DNA from: Phycisphaerales bacterium | GTDB lineage: Bacteria > Planctomycetota > Phycisphaerae > Phycisphaerales > SM1A02 | DNA: 33,456 bases | Assembly: GCA_009691805.1 (NCBI GenBank) | Contig: SIAK01000023.1 | Span: 1-33,456 of the forward strand | Reading direction: 5' to 3' | Shown here: one piece after another, positions 15,002-26,927 of the stretch | Position numbering within the stretch: the stretch's first letter is position 1 | Layout: each line of letters begins with the position of its first letter | The notes under the pieces: model-generated | What the model was told of the DNA's origin: nothing | Database searches by the model: none | The model's input: the letters and a program-made list of their open reading frames with translations, nothing else | Position numbers and translations under genes: made by a program

Positions 15002-17413
15002 ATGCACGCTTCCGACAGCGAAATCTCTCGCCTGTTTGACGAACTGTCGCCTCTCAATGCGCGAGAGCGCGCGCTGCATGCGTATCAATTGGATTCACTG
15101 AACCCAGACGCGCAGGCGCTTCTCGGTCGTTTGCTCGCGCGCAGCGATCTGATCAGCGGCAGTGACGGCGCGTTGAGTGGCCGCATGGTGGACGTGGTGA
15201 TGCGCGAAGCTTTCGACACGAGCGTGTTGCCCACGATCGATCGATATGAAATCAGTGGTGAGATTGGCGAGGGCGGCCACGGGACGGTGTATCTCGCGCG
15301 AGCGGAGGGCAGCACGAAGCGGTGGTGTGCGGTGAAAGTGCTTCGCGCAGGACTCGACGCTACTGGTGCGTTGCGCCGGTTTGAAGCGGAACGCGCGGCG
15401 TTGAGTGAACTCGATCATCCTGCGATCGTTCCGATCACAGACGCTGGGAAGACAGCGGATGGCCGTCCGTTTTTCGCGATGCCGTTTGTTGAGGGCGAAG
15501 CGATCCATGTCGCATGTGAGCAGCAGTCGCTTTCGGCCGTAAATCGTGTGAAAGTTTTTCTCCTCGCACTCGCGGGAGTCGCGCATGCGCATCGGCGCGG
15601 AATTCTTCATCGGGATTTGAAGCCGGGCAATATTCTCGCGCATCGAGCTGATGACAGTTGGCGTGTGCGGGTGATCGACTGGGGACTCGCGCGCGCGCTC
15701 GATGGAAGTGTGGCCGATGTTTCAGTCTTGCACTCTGTCGGCACAGGCGCGACCATCGGAACGCCCGAGTTCATGAGTCCTGAGCAAGCAGCAGCTGGAT
15801 CGGAAGGCTGCGACGAACGCAGCGACATCTGGAGCCTCGGCGCAACGCTCTACAACATCCTCACACAGGAACTACCGTTTGCACGGACGGCGGTGCGTGG
15901 ATTGAGTCCCGATGCACTCGCTGCGTACCTGCGCGAGAATCGTCCTGCGCCGCCGAGCCGCGTGGTGGACGACCTGCACCGCGCACTCGCATTGCGTGGC
16001 GACCTTGACGCGATCGTGATGAAGGCGATGGAGCCAGATCCCGCGAATCGGTACGCGAACGTCGAATGCCTCATCGATGACCTTGAGGCGTACCTCGAAG
16101 GTCGCTCCGTGGTCGCGCGCGCTGAACCTGCGTGGCGAGGAATCCTTCGAATCGCGCGGCGCAATCGCGTCATCGCCATCGCGATCGTTATCGCATCCGT
16201 GTCGCTCCTTGCCGCACTTGGCCTCGTCTCGAGTTATGCCTTCGAATCAAGGCGTTCGCTGAAGAGCGCGCAAACGACGCAGGAGTTCCTCGAGCAGTTC
16301 ATTCTGTCCGTGCAACCACTGCTTGCGAAGGAACATGATCGATCGCTTGTGGTGGCGATGCTCAGACAGGCGACTGCGCGTCTGCCAGAAGCGGACGCGC
16401 AAGACCCTATTGGATCCGCACAGTTGCGATTGACACTCGGAAATGCATGGATCGCGCTTGGATATTCCTACGAGGCACTCGAAGTTGCTTCGAGAGGTGT
16501 TGTGTTACTAGAACCGTTCGTCGAGGAGAGCGATCCACGCCTGCGCGGATTGCTCGCGCTGACAGCGAGAGCGGAGTTGGGTCAGGCTCTGGATGATCGC
16601 TTTGAGGCGACAGCAACGCGGGTTCTGCAAAGTGGAACTTGGCCTAGAAATGCGCCGTACCCGTGCGACCCTCTCAGCTGCGAAGTGATGGCGTCTGCGC
16701 TGACTCGCGCTTACGTTCCGAGTAGGGATGGAACGTGGATCCATGGATCGGCTTCAAAGGAGGTCCTTTCGCTGCAGGACTCCGTTGCGCTCCTCAACCC
16801 TGCGGTCGAACACATCGAACGCGAATGTGGTGCGGACAGTTTGCTCGCCTTCAGCGCGCGGCTCTCGCGAATGCGAGTGACGCTCGATTGGCCGCCGATG
16901 GGCGAGGCAACGCCTGAAATCATCGCGCTGTTTCACGAACTCGAAGGTCGTGAAGGGGCAGCACCCATTCGCGCGGGGGCGTTCACGCTGATCACGCTCG
17001 GACTCAGCATGCTCGGCCGCGATGCCGAGATCGAAGGTTTTGTGGATGCCGAACTTCCTGCACTCGAGAGAGTGCTGGGCATGCAGAATCCGTCGTTGCT
17101 CATCGCACGGTTCAACCGTCTGATCATTCGCGCAGAAGCAGGACGACTGCAAGAAGCAGCAGAAGAAGGCCTCGAAATCGCGCGCGTGTTTCATAGCATG
17201 CAACTTCCAACCGTGGACAAGCCGGCATGGGTGCGCAATCATGTTCGCGGGATCATGGAGCAAGCGCAGCGACTCGATCTTCTCGAGGCTTTGCGCGACG
17301 ACTATCTAGCAGCATGCCAACGGCGCGGCATTGATGCGGTGGGCATTGAGGAGTTCGAAGCGCAAATCACTCGAGTGGCGCGCTCGCAAGCAGACGGGCC
17401 ACAATCTCCGTGA
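15002..17413 (+). CDS. Transmembrane serine/threonine protein kinase with C-terminal helical sensor region
   Basis: An 803-aa Hanks-type kinase. A ~75-residue N-terminal helical region precedes the kinase domain: glycine loop GEIGEGGHGTVYLA, catalytic Lys112 in CAVKVL, HRDLKPGN with Asp205 and Asn210, and a DWG triplet (226-228) replacing DFG. GTPEFMSPEQAA follows in the activation segment. The metal-binding Asp is kept, so activity is likely. One membrane helix spans about 390-412. The C-terminal ~390 residues are helical and degenerate TPR-like ('GNAWIALGYSYEALEVA'), predicted outside the cytoplasm, as in other planctomycetal kinases. The gene lies 66 bp after the sigma-factor gene with no ribosome site at its start. 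The C-terminal region probably senses a protein or envelope signal. Confidence 0.9.
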   Translation: MHASDSEISRLFDELSPLNARERALHAYQLDSLNPDAQALLGRLLARSDLISGSDGALSGRMVDVVMREAFDTSVLPTIDRYEISGEIGEGGHGTVYLARAEGSTKRWCAVKVLRAGLDATGALRRFEAERAALSELDHPAIVPITDAGKTADGRPFFAMPFVEGEAIHVACEQQSLSAVNRVKVFLLALAGVAHAHRRGILHRDLKPGNILAHRADDSWRVRVIDWGLARALDGSVADVSVLHSVGTGATIGTPEFMSPEQAAAGSEGCDERSDIWSLGATLYNILTQELPFARTAVRGLSPDALAAYLRENRPAPPSRVVDDLHRALALRGDLDAIVMKAMEPDPANRYANVECLIDDLEAYLEGRSVVARAEPAWRGILRIARRNRVIAIAIVIASVSLLAALGLVSSYAFESRRSLKSAQTTQEFLEQFILSVQPLLAKEHDRSLVVAMLRQATARLPEADAQDPIGSAQLRLTLGNAWIALGYSYEALEVASRGVVLLEPFVEESDPRLRGLLALTARAELGQALDDRFEATATRVLQSGTWPRNAPYPCDPLSCEVMASALTRAYVPSRDGTWIHGSASKEVLSLQDSVALLNPAVEHIERECGADSLLAFSARLSRMRVTLDWPPMGEATPEIIALFHELEGREGAAPIRAGAFTLITLGLSMLGRDAEIEGFVDAELPALERVLGMQNPSLLIARFNRLIIRAEAGRLQEAAEEGLEIARVFHSMQLPTVDKPAWVRNHVRGIMEQAQRLDLLEALRDDYLAACQRRGIDAVGIEEFEAQITRVARSQADGPQSP

Positions 17414-17448
17414 CCGCGCCGCGATTTTCCTAAGCGCCGCTTCCTTCG

Positions 17449-17454
17449 TATCAT
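17449..17454 (+). promoter_or_regulatory. TANNNT box before the M1 peptidase start
   Basis: TATCAT ends 7 nt before the ATG at 17462, without a Shine-Dalgarno site. A weak TTTCCT lies 17 nt upstream of it as a possible -35. Confidence 0.42.
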
Positions 17455-17461
17455 CACTCGA

Positions 17462-20092
17462 ATGCCCGTGATTCAATGTATTGCGCTGCTAAGTGCGCTC
17501 ACTCTTTCGCATCCGCCCGACACCAATATTGACAAGGGGCGCGCGGCGCTAGGGGCGCATGCGCCGAACGCGCGGCCCGAGTTCATCGACGCGTTTCGAC
17601 AACTCGAAGAGATCTTGCCGACCCCCAACGATGCGCGCAGCGCCTCGGGTGCTCCTGGTCGCGCGTACTGGCAGCAGCAGGCGGATCACGAGATTGAGGT
17701 CACGATTGCAGCGGATGCTTCGCGAGCGACCGGCAAGGAGCGCATCGACTATCACAATCGTTCACCTGACGATCTGCGCTACCTCTGGCTGCAACTCGAT
17801 CAGAATCGATTTGATTGGCAGTCGAAGGGCGAGCTCTCCGATCCTGCGCCTGATTTCTCGCAGGATCAGGGGATGCGTTGGCTTGATGGCGTGACGCGAA
17901 AACAATCTTGGGAGGGCGGTTACGCCATCACGCGCGTCGCGCTCGCGTCGGGCGCGGCACTGCCGTTCACGATTGTCGACACGATGATGCGCGTGGATTT
18001 GCCGACCGAACTCTTGAGTGGTGAGTCGCTCGCGTTTGAAGTCGAGTGGAGTTTTCCAATCATTGATGTGCGCGTCGGACACCAGCGATCCAACAGCGAG
18101 TTTCTTGAATCGGACAACGCAGCGATTGTGGAGATGGCGCAGTTTTTCCCGCGCATGGCGGCGTACACGGATGTGAATGGCTGGCAACACAAAGCATTCC
18201 TCGGTCGCGGTGAATTCACGACAGAGTTTGGAGATTACAAACTCAGCGTGACCGTGCCTTCGAACTGGACTGTGATCGCGACGGGCGAATTGACCAACGC
18301 GAGCGAAGTGCTCACGCCCGAGCAGTGCGCGCGACTTGCGGCCGCGAGGTTGAGTGAACGTCCGCTGATGATCATCACCGCCGAAGAAGCCGCAGTCCTT
18401 CGCGCGCAGAAAATGACTTCCACCAAGACTTGGCGGTTCGATGCGAAGCAGGTGCGAGACTGTGCGTTTGCCGCGAGCAGCGCGTATCTGTGGGACGCGG
18501 CGCGCGCGCCGATGGTTGGCTCGGATCGCATCGTGCTCGCGATGAGCGTCTATCCGATTGAAGCGGAACCACTCTGGTCGAAATACTCCACCCACGCTGT
18601 TGCGCACACGATTGATTCCTATTCGCGTCACGCGTTGCCGTATCCCTATCCCGTTGCCATCAGTGCGAACGGGCCTGTCGGCGGCATGGAATATCCGATG
18701 ATTTGCTTCAACGGCCCGCGCCCAGAGAAAGATGGCACCTACTCAGAAGGCACGAAGAAGGGCCTCATCGGCGTTGTCATCCACGAGGTCGGCCACAACT
18801 GGTTTCCGATGATCATCAATAGTGATGAACGACAGTGGACGTGGCTAGACGAAGGGCTCAATACGTTCTGTCAATACCTCGCCGAACAAGAGTGGGCGGA
18901 GAAATACGAGTCAAGTCGCGGTGAACCGCACAAGATTGTCGAGTACATGACGACAGCGGGAGAGCCTCCGATCATGACGAATTCCGAGTCGATCGCGCGG
19001 CTCGGTCCCAATGCGTATGCGAAGCCAGCAACGGCACTCAATGTGCTGCGAGAGACAATTCTTGGTCGCGAGAATTTCGATTTCGCGTTTGGTGAGTACT
19101 GCCGTCGTTGGGCGTTCAAGCGTCCACAGCCTGCGGATTTCTTTCGCACGATGGAAGATGCATCAGGCGTTGATCTCGATTGGTTCTGGCGCGCATGGTT
19201 CTACGACACGCGGCATGTGGATGTTGCGATTGAGGAGGTCGTCGCGCTGCGCATGAAGTCTGCGGATCCTGAAGTCGAGAAGTCATTCGAACGCGCTGAG
19301 CATGATGCATTCGCGCCGACGCTTTCAGACAGCGCGAACGCGGTGATGAACGCCGCGTCGCCGCCGCGCGAAGTGCGCTTCCCAGAACTCCAAGATTTCT
19401 ACTCGACCTTTGATGCATTTTCTGTCACGCAGGAAGATCGCGAGAAGTTCCGCGAGTTCGCGGAGAAACTCACGCCCGCAGATCGCGCGCTGATGAAGTC
19501 GACACTTTGCTTCAGCCTCATCCGATTCCGAAATGACGGTGGGCTCATCACGCCGCTGCCCCTTGATTTGCAGTTTGCGGATGGCTCGACGGAGTTCGTA
19601 CTTCTGCCCGCGGAACTTTGGAAGTTGGATCCTCGTCGAGTTTCGAAACTCATCGTGTCGAAGTCACCGCTGGTGAAAGTCACGCTCGACAAGCGACGAC
19701 AAATCGCCGACGCGGATGCGACCGACAATGCATTTCCGCAGGAAATTTCGAAGTCCTCGTTCGGCATCACCAACGATCGTCGTCGCGGGGATGACACGAA
19801 TCCGATGCGCGAAGCGATCGAGTCGACTGGGCGCGATGCATCGCGGAAGAGTGCAAGTGCTCTCGGATTGCGCATTGCCGATGCGGTGCGAAGTGCGCGC
19901 AGCGCGGCAAGCGCGTGTGATGGCGCGTCTCCTGAGATGCTCGTCGATGGATGGGGGAAACGATTCCTCGTCATCGACGGCGGCAAGAACGGCGCGATCG
20001 CAACGATCGTCAGCTGCGGAGCGGATGGCATTCCCTCCAATCGTGATGACATCAGATTCGTCGTCGAGGCGAGCGGTGCACTCTCGGAGTAA
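17462..20092 (+). CDS. M1-family zinc metallopeptidase with extra C-terminal domain
   Basis: An 876-aa predicted exported peptidase. A short hydrophobic N-terminus ([10 protein letters not shown]) may be a signal peptide, although it lacks basic residues. The gluzincin catalytic domain has GGMEY near 407 (in place of the aminopeptidase GAMEN), the zinc motif HEVGH (His441, Glu442, His445) and the third ligand Glu464 in WLDEGLNTF, with the correct 18-residue spacing. The next region (about 640-760) matches exported M1 peptidases of Bacteroidetes and Planctomycetes: '[17 protein letters not shown]' and then '[17 protein letters not shown]'. The last ~100 residues are an addition ending in DGWGKRFLV and '[16 protein letters not shown]', resembling the C-terminal tail of GspG-type pseudopilins. 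It is separated from the kinase gene by 48 bp with its own -10 box. Confidence 0.9.
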   Translation: MPVIQCIALLSALTLSHPPDTNIDKGRAALGAHAPNARPEFIDAFRQLEEILPTPNDARSASGAPGRAYWQQQADHEIEVTIAADASRATGKERIDYHNRSPDDLRYLWLQLDQNRFDWQSKGELSDPAPDFSQDQGMRWLDGVTRKQSWEGGYAITRVALASGAALPFTIVDTMMRVDLPTELLSGESLAFEVEWSFPIIDVRVGHQRSNSEFLESDNAAIVEMAQFFPRMAAYTDVNGWQHKAFLGRGEFTTEFGDYKLSVTVPSNWTVIATGELTNASEVLTPEQCARLAAARLSERPLMIITAEEAAVLRAQKMTSTKTWRFDAKQVRDCAFAASSAYLWDAARAPMVGSDRIVLAMSVYPIEAEPLWSKYSTHAVAHTIDSYSRHALPYPYPVAISANGPVGGMEYPMICFNGPRPEKDGTYSEGTKKGLIGVVIHEVGHNWFPMIINSDERQWTWLDEGLNTFCQYLAEQEWAEKYESSRGEPHKIVEYMTTAGEPPIMTNSESIARLGPNAYAKPATALNVLRETILGRENFDFAFGEYCRRWAFKRPQPADFFRTMEDASGVDLDWFWRAWFYDTRHVDVAIEEVVALRMKSADPEVEKSFERAEHDAFAPTLSDSANAVMNAASPPREVRFPELQDFYSTFDAFSVTQEDREKFREFAEKLTPADRALMKSTLCFSLIRFRNDGGLITPLPLDLQFADGSTEFVLLPAELWKLDPRRVSKLIVSKSPLVKVTLDKRRQIADADATDNAFPQEISKSSFGITNDRRRGDDTNPMREAIESTGRDASRKSASALGLRIADAVRSARSAASACDGASPEMLVDGWGKRFLVIDGGKNGAIATIVSCGADGIPSNRDDIRFVVEASGALSE

Positions 20093-20104
20093 AGCTCAAA
20101 CTTC

Positions 20105-20755
20105 TTACCACGGTTGCGCGGCGGCGTAGGAGACGCGTTCTTTCGACACGGGATGCGTGAACTCGAGCCGCGCGGAGTGCAGCATCAGGCGCGGCGAAAG
20201 CATCGCGACTTCGTTCGGCGAATAGAAGTGGTCTCCGACAATCGGATGACCGATCGCTTTCAAGTGCACGCGCAGTTGATGGCTGCGGCCAGTCTTGGGC
20301 TCGAGTTCCACCAGCGTCGTTGCTCGCCCGAGGCGCTCACTTGGATATCGCTCGAGCACCCGCCACTTCGTCACGCTGGGCTTACCAAGTTCGAAATCCA
20401 CGATGTGAATCGCGCTGCCTTGCGCTTGTTTGCGCAAAGGAAGATCGACCACGCCTTCGTCCTGCTTGGGCGCTCCATCCACGAGGGCGAGATAGAACTT
20501 GACAATCTCTCGCGCCTCAAACTGGCGCGAAAGTTCGCGATGGGCGTCTGCATTTCGCGCGAGCACCAAGACGCCTGAGGTGTCCATATCGAGTCGATGG
20601 ACGATGCGTGCGTCGGGAAACTGTTGCTTGACACGAGCGATGAGGCAATCCGCCTTTTCCGGACCAATTCCAGGCACGCTGAGCAATCCAGACGACTTGT
20701 CGCAGACCACGACACAATCGTCGGCGAAGAGAATGTTGTACCCGTGTGCGTACAT
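20105..20755 (-). CDS. rluA: RNA pseudouridine synthase, RluA family
   Basis: A 216-aa enzyme, the same length as E. coli RluA, which modifies a uridine in 23S rRNA and some tRNAs. Catalytic motif HRLDMDTSG with Asp56; then 'KFYLALVDG', VDLPL, GRSHQLRVHLKAIGHP and 'PRLMLHSARLEFTHP'. There is no S4 RNA-binding domain, consistent with RluA rather than RluD. The ATG at 20755 lies only 24 bp from the divergent ATG of the TolB-like gene, so the promoters must overlap. The 3' end is 12 bp from the end of the convergent M1 peptidase gene. Exact target positions in RNA are not predictable from sequence alone. Confidence 0.9.
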   Translation of the reverse strand: MYAHGYNILFADDCVVVCDKSSGLLSVPGIGPEKADCLIARVKQQFPDARIVHRLDMDTSGVLVLARNADAHRELSRQFEAREIVKFYLALVDGAPKQDEGVVDLPLRKQAQGSAIHIVDFELGKPSVTKWRVLERYPSERLGRATTLVELEPKTGRSHQLRVHLKAIGHPIVGDHFYSPNEVAMLSPRLMLHSARLEFTHPVSKERVSYAAAQPW

Positions 20756-20764
20756 GTGCAGGGG

Positions 20765-20771
20765 TACACTA
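20765..20771. promoter_or_regulatory. Symmetric box TACACTA between divergent starts
   Basis: On the plus strand TACACT (20765-20770) ends 9 nt before the ATG at 20780. On the minus strand TAGTGT (20766-20771) ends 10 nt before the rluA ATG at 20755. One 7-bp sequence therefore gives a TANNNT box in each direction. No Shine-Dalgarno site precedes either start. Confidence 0.4.
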
Positions 20772-20779
20772 GTCGACCT

Positions 20780-21895
20780 ATGTTCGTTGTCGCACTGTTT
20801 ATTGTGTCTAACTTCTCGCTTGCGATTTCTGTTGCGTCGTCGCCGCCAGAAACGACACCTGCACTCGCGGCAGAGCCAGGCGTCGGTGCCGCAATTCAGC
20901 TGACTTCACCTGAGCAATTCGTCAAAGCGGGCGAAAACTATTTTTCGCCGAACGGCAAGCAGATTGTTTTTCAGGCAATTGAGCAGCCGGCGGAAGGCGC
21001 GATCGCGGAGGAGTTCTATTCGATGTACGTCGCGGACCTCGTCTTCGACGCGAAGCAAGTACCAACAGGCATCACCGCGATCAAGCGCGTGAGTCCTGTG
21101 GGAAGTGCGAACACCTGCGGTTGGTTTCATCCCACGAAACCCAACACACTGATCTTTGCGAGCACGATGACTCCTCCGATCGCGGAGGAAGCGCCCGGCT
21201 ATCAACGCGGGTCGAGTCGCTATCGATGGAGTTTTCCCAAGGACATGCGCATCGTCGAGGTCGACCTCGCGAAGGCGGACGGAAGCGTCGCGTCGTTGCG
21301 CCCGATCGAAGGCGATGGCAAGGCGTATGTCGCGGAGGGCAGTGTTTCTCCCGACGGTCGGTTCTTGCTGTTCTGCTCACTTGAGCTTGGAGACGGCGAC
21401 ATCTATGTTCGCGATCTCAAGACTGGTGTGAAGACGTCGCTTGTGCATGCGAGGGGTTATGACGGCGGTCCATTCTTTTCACCGAATGGAAAGCAGATCG
21501 TCTATCGATCGGATCGCAATGGCGACAGTCTGTTGCAGGTGTATGTCGCTGACCTTGTATTCACGGACGATGGATCGATCACGGGCACGACGCATGAGCG
21601 TCAACTCACGGCGAATGAGCACGTGAACTGGTGCCCGTTCTTCCGCCCCGATGGCGAGACAATCGTGTTTGGCTCGAGCGAAGTCGGGCACAGCAATTAC
21701 GAAGTGTTCGAGATCATCCTTCCCAAAGTTGCGGGCGAAGCAGCAACGCGTCGACGCGTGACCAACGCGGCCGGTGCGGACATTCTTCCTGCATTTTCAC
21801 CCGATGGAAAATGGCTTCTGTGGACAGGGCAGCGCAATCCAACCAAGACGAGCCAACTCTATCTCGCGCCTTACATCGCGCCTTCTGCGAAGTGA
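20780..21895 (+). CDS. Secreted TolB-like beta-propeller (PD40 repeat) protein
   Basis: A 371-aa protein with an N-terminal signal peptide (VVALFIVSNFSLAISVA). The mature part has repeated WD40-like PD40 blades: FSPNGKQIVFQA, VSPDGRFLLFCS, FSPNGKQIVYRSDRNG, FRPDGETIVFGS, FSPDGKWLLWTG. Such propellers occur in TolB and in exported sensors, where they bind proteins or peptidoglycan-linked partners. It lacks the TolB N-terminal domain, so it is not TolB itself. The frame stays open 61 codons upstream, but that stretch lies antisense to rluA. The ATG at 20780 gives a proper signal peptide. The stop overlaps the nadB start (GTGA), making it the first gene of a three-gene operon. Confidence 0.85.
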   Translation: MFVVALFIVSNFSLAISVASSPPETTPALAAEPGVGAAIQLTSPEQFVKAGENYFSPNGKQIVFQAIEQPAEGAIAEEFYSMYVADLVFDAKQVPTGITAIKRVSPVGSANTCGWFHPTKPNTLIFASTMTPPIAEEAPGYQRGSSRYRWSFPKDMRIVEVDLAKADGSVASLRPIEGDGKAYVAEGSVSPDGRFLLFCSLELGDGDIYVRDLKTGVKTSLVHARGYDGGPFFSPNGKQIVYRSDRNGDSLLQVYVADLVFTDDGSITGTTHERQLTANEHVNWCPFFRPDGETIVFGSSEVGHSNYEVFEIILPKVAGEAATRRRVTNAAGADILPAFSPDGKWLLWTGQRNPTKTSQLYLAPYIAPSAK

Positions 21896-23577
21896 CATCC
21901 GCATTGCCGCATGCAAGTGAAACCATCTCCGATCGCCGCTACCTGATTCCATTCAGGTCGCAGTTGCTTCCGCAGATTTTCACGGATGTCTTGGTGATTG
22001 GCAGCGGTGTTGCGGGACTTCGTGCGGCGATGGAAGCGAGCACGCGCGGCGAAGTGATCGTGCTTGCGAAGGGTGCACTCGATCGTTCGAATACAGCGCT
22101 CGCGCAAGGCGGCATCGCAGCAGTGCTCGCTGCGGATGACACGCGTGAAGGTCACATCGACGACACCCTCGTCGCAGGCGCTGGTTTGTGTGAACGCGCG
22201 ACGGTGGAGACGCTCGTCGATGAAGGTGCGCGCGCGATTGATTTTCTCCTCGCGCAAGGCATGCGATTTGATCGCGAAGCTGATGGCGCGCTTTCGCTGA
22301 CGCGGGAAGGTGGGCACCACCGTCGTCGCATCGTGCACAGTGATGGCGATGCGACGGGCACGGAACTCGCGCGCACATTGCTTGCGGCTGCTGCTGCGTT
22401 GCCTGCGATTCGCATGTTTGAGCAGTGTTTCGCGCTCGATCTCTTGACTGCAGGGCAGGGTGACGGCGGCGATGAACGCGTCCTTGGCGCGATCACACAT
22501 CACCCGAAGTACGGATTGCAAATCATCTGGGCGCGCGCGGTCGTGCTCGCAACCGGTGGCGTTGGTCAGCTCTGGCGCGAGAGTACGAACTCGCGCATTG
22601 CGACCGGTGATGGTGTTGCGATGGCATGGCGCGCGGGCGCGAAAATTGTCGACATGGAGTTCGCGCAGTTTCATCCGACCGCGCTCTACATCGCGGGCGC
22701 GCCACGAAGTTTGATTTCGGAAGCGGTGCGTGGCGAGGGCGCGAAACTCGTCGATCGCAGCGGTCGCCGATTCATGGAGTCGTTGCATCCGCTCGGCGAG
22801 CTTGCGCCTCGCGATATCGTGAGTCGCGGCATCATCGATCATCTCGCGCGCGTGCAGGATTCCTGCGTGTTTCTCGATGCGAAGCAGATGGGGTCGACGG
22901 GATTTCGCGCGCGGTTTCCAGGCCTTGCGCAGATGCTTGCCGGTTACGACATCGATCCTGGCAAGGATCTCATTCCTGTCACTCCCGCAGCGCACTACAC
23001 GATTGGCGGAGTTGCAACGGATCTCGACGGACGCACGAGCATCGCGGGACTTTTCGCCGCGGGTGAAGTCGCGTGGAACGGATTGCATGGCGCGAATCGA
23101 CTCGCGTCGAACTCACTGCTTGAGGGACTTGTCTTCGGTCGCCGTGCGGGTGCTGCGGCGGCGAGTGAACCGACAGCGCGATCTCCTGCGCGTCTGGTGA
23201 GTGATATTCGTCCGAGCCTTCGCGCGGAATTGGATCTCGCAGATTCACGCTCTAGTTTGACGAGTGCGATGTGGCGCAATGTTGGCATCGTGCGCAGCGG
23301 CGCGGGCCTCGAAGGCGCGCTCGACATGATCGAGTTCTGGTCTCGCTACTCACTCGACAAGATTTTCGATGACCTGCATGGTTGGGAACTGCAGAACCTG
23401 TTGGTTGCAGGTTCGCTCGTCGCGCGCGCTGCGGCGTGGCGTGAAGAGTCGCGCGGCACGCACACGCGCACGGACTTTCCAACCTCCTCCGATCGATTCC
23501 TCGCGCACAGTGTGTGGTCTCGTCACCAAGCGGAGCCAGCGGTTGTCGCCCTCGGCGAAGTTGGGGTTCTCGCGTGA
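21892..23577 (+). CDS. nadB: L-aspartate oxidase
   Basis: A 561-aa flavoprotein that oxidises L-aspartate to iminoaspartate, the first step of de novo NAD synthesis. FAD-binding VIGSGVAGLRAAMEA lies near residue 35. The family-specific ALAQGGIAA and 'EGGHHRRRIVHSDGDATG' follow, then 'FHPTALY', FMESLHPLGELAPRDIVSR, HYTIGGVATDLDGRT and GLHGANRLASNSLLEGLVFG. The C-terminal helical domain has MWRNVGIVRSG. This pattern separates it from succinate dehydrogenase flavoproteins. The GTG start at 21892 overlaps the previous stop by 4 bp and is chosen because the family begins about 25 residues before the GSG motif; the long frame upstream runs over the TolB-like gene. nadA and nadC are not in the window. 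Confidence 0.94.
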   Translation: MTSALPHASETISDRRYLIPFRSQLLPQIFTDVLVIGSGVAGLRAAMEASTRGEVIVLAKGALDRSNTALAQGGIAAVLAADDTREGHIDDTLVAGAGLCERATVETLVDEGARAIDFLLAQGMRFDREADGALSLTREGGHHRRRIVHSDGDATGTELARTLLAAAAALPAIRMFEQCFALDLLTAGQGDGGDERVLGAITHHPKYGLQIIWARAVVLATGGVGQLWRESTNSRIATGDGVAMAWRAGAKIVDMEFAQFHPTALYIAGAPRSLISEAVRGEGAKLVDRSGRRFMESLHPLGELAPRDIVSRGIIDHLARVQDSCVFLDAKQMGSTGFRARFPGLAQMLAGYDIDPGKDLIPVTPAAHYTIGGVATDLDGRTSIAGLFAAGEVAWNGLHGANRLASNSLLEGLVFGRRAGAAAASEPTARSPARLVSDIRPSLRAELDLADSRSSLTSAMWRNVGIVRSGAGLEGALDMIEFWSRYSLDKIFDDLHGWELQNLLVAGSLVARAAAWREESRGTHTRTDFPTSSDRFLAHSVWSRHQAEPAVVALGEVGVLA

Positions 23578-24248
23578 TGGGACGCGCATGCATCGCGCTG
23601 CTCGCGTGCATCACCACTGCGGAGTTGTTGGGCTGCAACCAGAAAAAGATTGTCTATCGGCCAGTTTCTGCGTACATGCGCGAGGGCGGCGCCGACGTTC
23701 CCGATGAAGTCTTGCTGCCCGATGGTCGCACGCTGAAGTTTGTTTCACCCGAAGAGTTTGAAGCGATCAAGCGGGAGCAGCGGGGCGAGGAACCAGCGAT
23801 TTCGCTCGACGCGGATGCGAAGGTGTTTCAACCGTGGGAGCAGCACGAGGACGGCACGATTCAGCTGCGCGCGATGATTCCTGCGCACGTGGTTGTGAAC
23901 ACGATGGCGTGCTTGCGCGACGAACGCTACGTCGAACTTTGGAGACAACTCGTTGCGTCGGATGTGCGAAGTCGAGCGGAAGCATCGGCGTACGCACGCG
24001 GCGGAACGACGGGGAGTGCAGAGGCGGAGTTCGTGCAATGGTGCGTGGCGAATCGTCGCGACGCGCTCATGCTCCTGAACCGCGTGAGCTTCGGACTCTC
24101 GAGTTCAAGCGCCGTCATGCGCAATCACGGTGGCGGTCGAATCACGATCGAACTCTCACCACAAATCGCGCAAGGCACAGAATTCAAGTTGAAGACGATC
24201 GAGATCCTCACCGAAAGCGATGGTCTCAAACTCGGCGGCATCTGGTGA
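23577..24248 (+). CDS. Predicted lipoprotein of unknown function
   Basis: A 223-aa protein I do not recognise. It starts at an ATG that shares one base with the nadB stop (TGATG). The N-terminal signal ends in a lipobox, AELLGC with Cys20. After it comes a charged region ('DEVLLPDGRTLKFVSPEEFEAI') and a helical domain with 'AHVVVNTMACLRDERYVELW' and 'AEAEFVQWCVANRRDALMLLNR'. The C-terminus is beta-like ('GGRITIELSPQIAQGTEFKL'). It is the last gene of the TolB-like/nadB run and is followed by a strong hairpin. Location is predicted as membrane-anchored on the periplasmic side; any role is unknown. Confidence 0.8.
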   Translation: MGRACIALLACITTAELLGCNQKKIVYRPVSAYMREGGADVPDEVLLPDGRTLKFVSPEEFEAIKREQRGEEPAISLDADAKVFQPWEQHEDGTIQLRAMIPAHVVVNTMACLRDERYVELWRQLVASDVRSRAEASAYARGGTTGSAEAEFVQWCVANRRDALMLLNRVSFGLSSSSAVMRNHGGGRITIELSPQIAQGTEFKLKTIEILTESDGLKLGGIW

Positions 24249-24274
24249 GACTTGCGTGTTCGCCGCAGACATGA

Positions 24275-24304
24275 ACAACGGCGCTGATTGCTCAGCGCCG
24301 TTGT
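24275..24304. terminator. Perfect 13-bp hairpin between convergent genes
   Basis: ACAACGGCGCTGA (24275-24287), a TTGC loop, then its exact reverse complement (24292-24304). It lies between the lipoprotein stop and the clpC stop, so it can serve both transcripts. No T-run follows on the plus strand, so it is either a structure-only or Rho-assisted terminator, or a 3' stabiliser. Confidence 0.7.
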
Positions 24305-24329
24305 GCGATGTTTGAAGTTTGAAGAGTCG

Positions 24330-26927
<2,598 letters not shown>

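Noticed and set aside
20597-20779. N-terminal extension of the TolB-like protein
   Set aside because: It would run through the rluA coding region, and only the ATG at 20780 gives a signal peptide.
21631-21891. N-terminal extension of NadB
   Set aside because: It overlaps the TolB-like gene in another frame and does not resemble any NadB; the GTG at 21892 fits the family and the operon junction.
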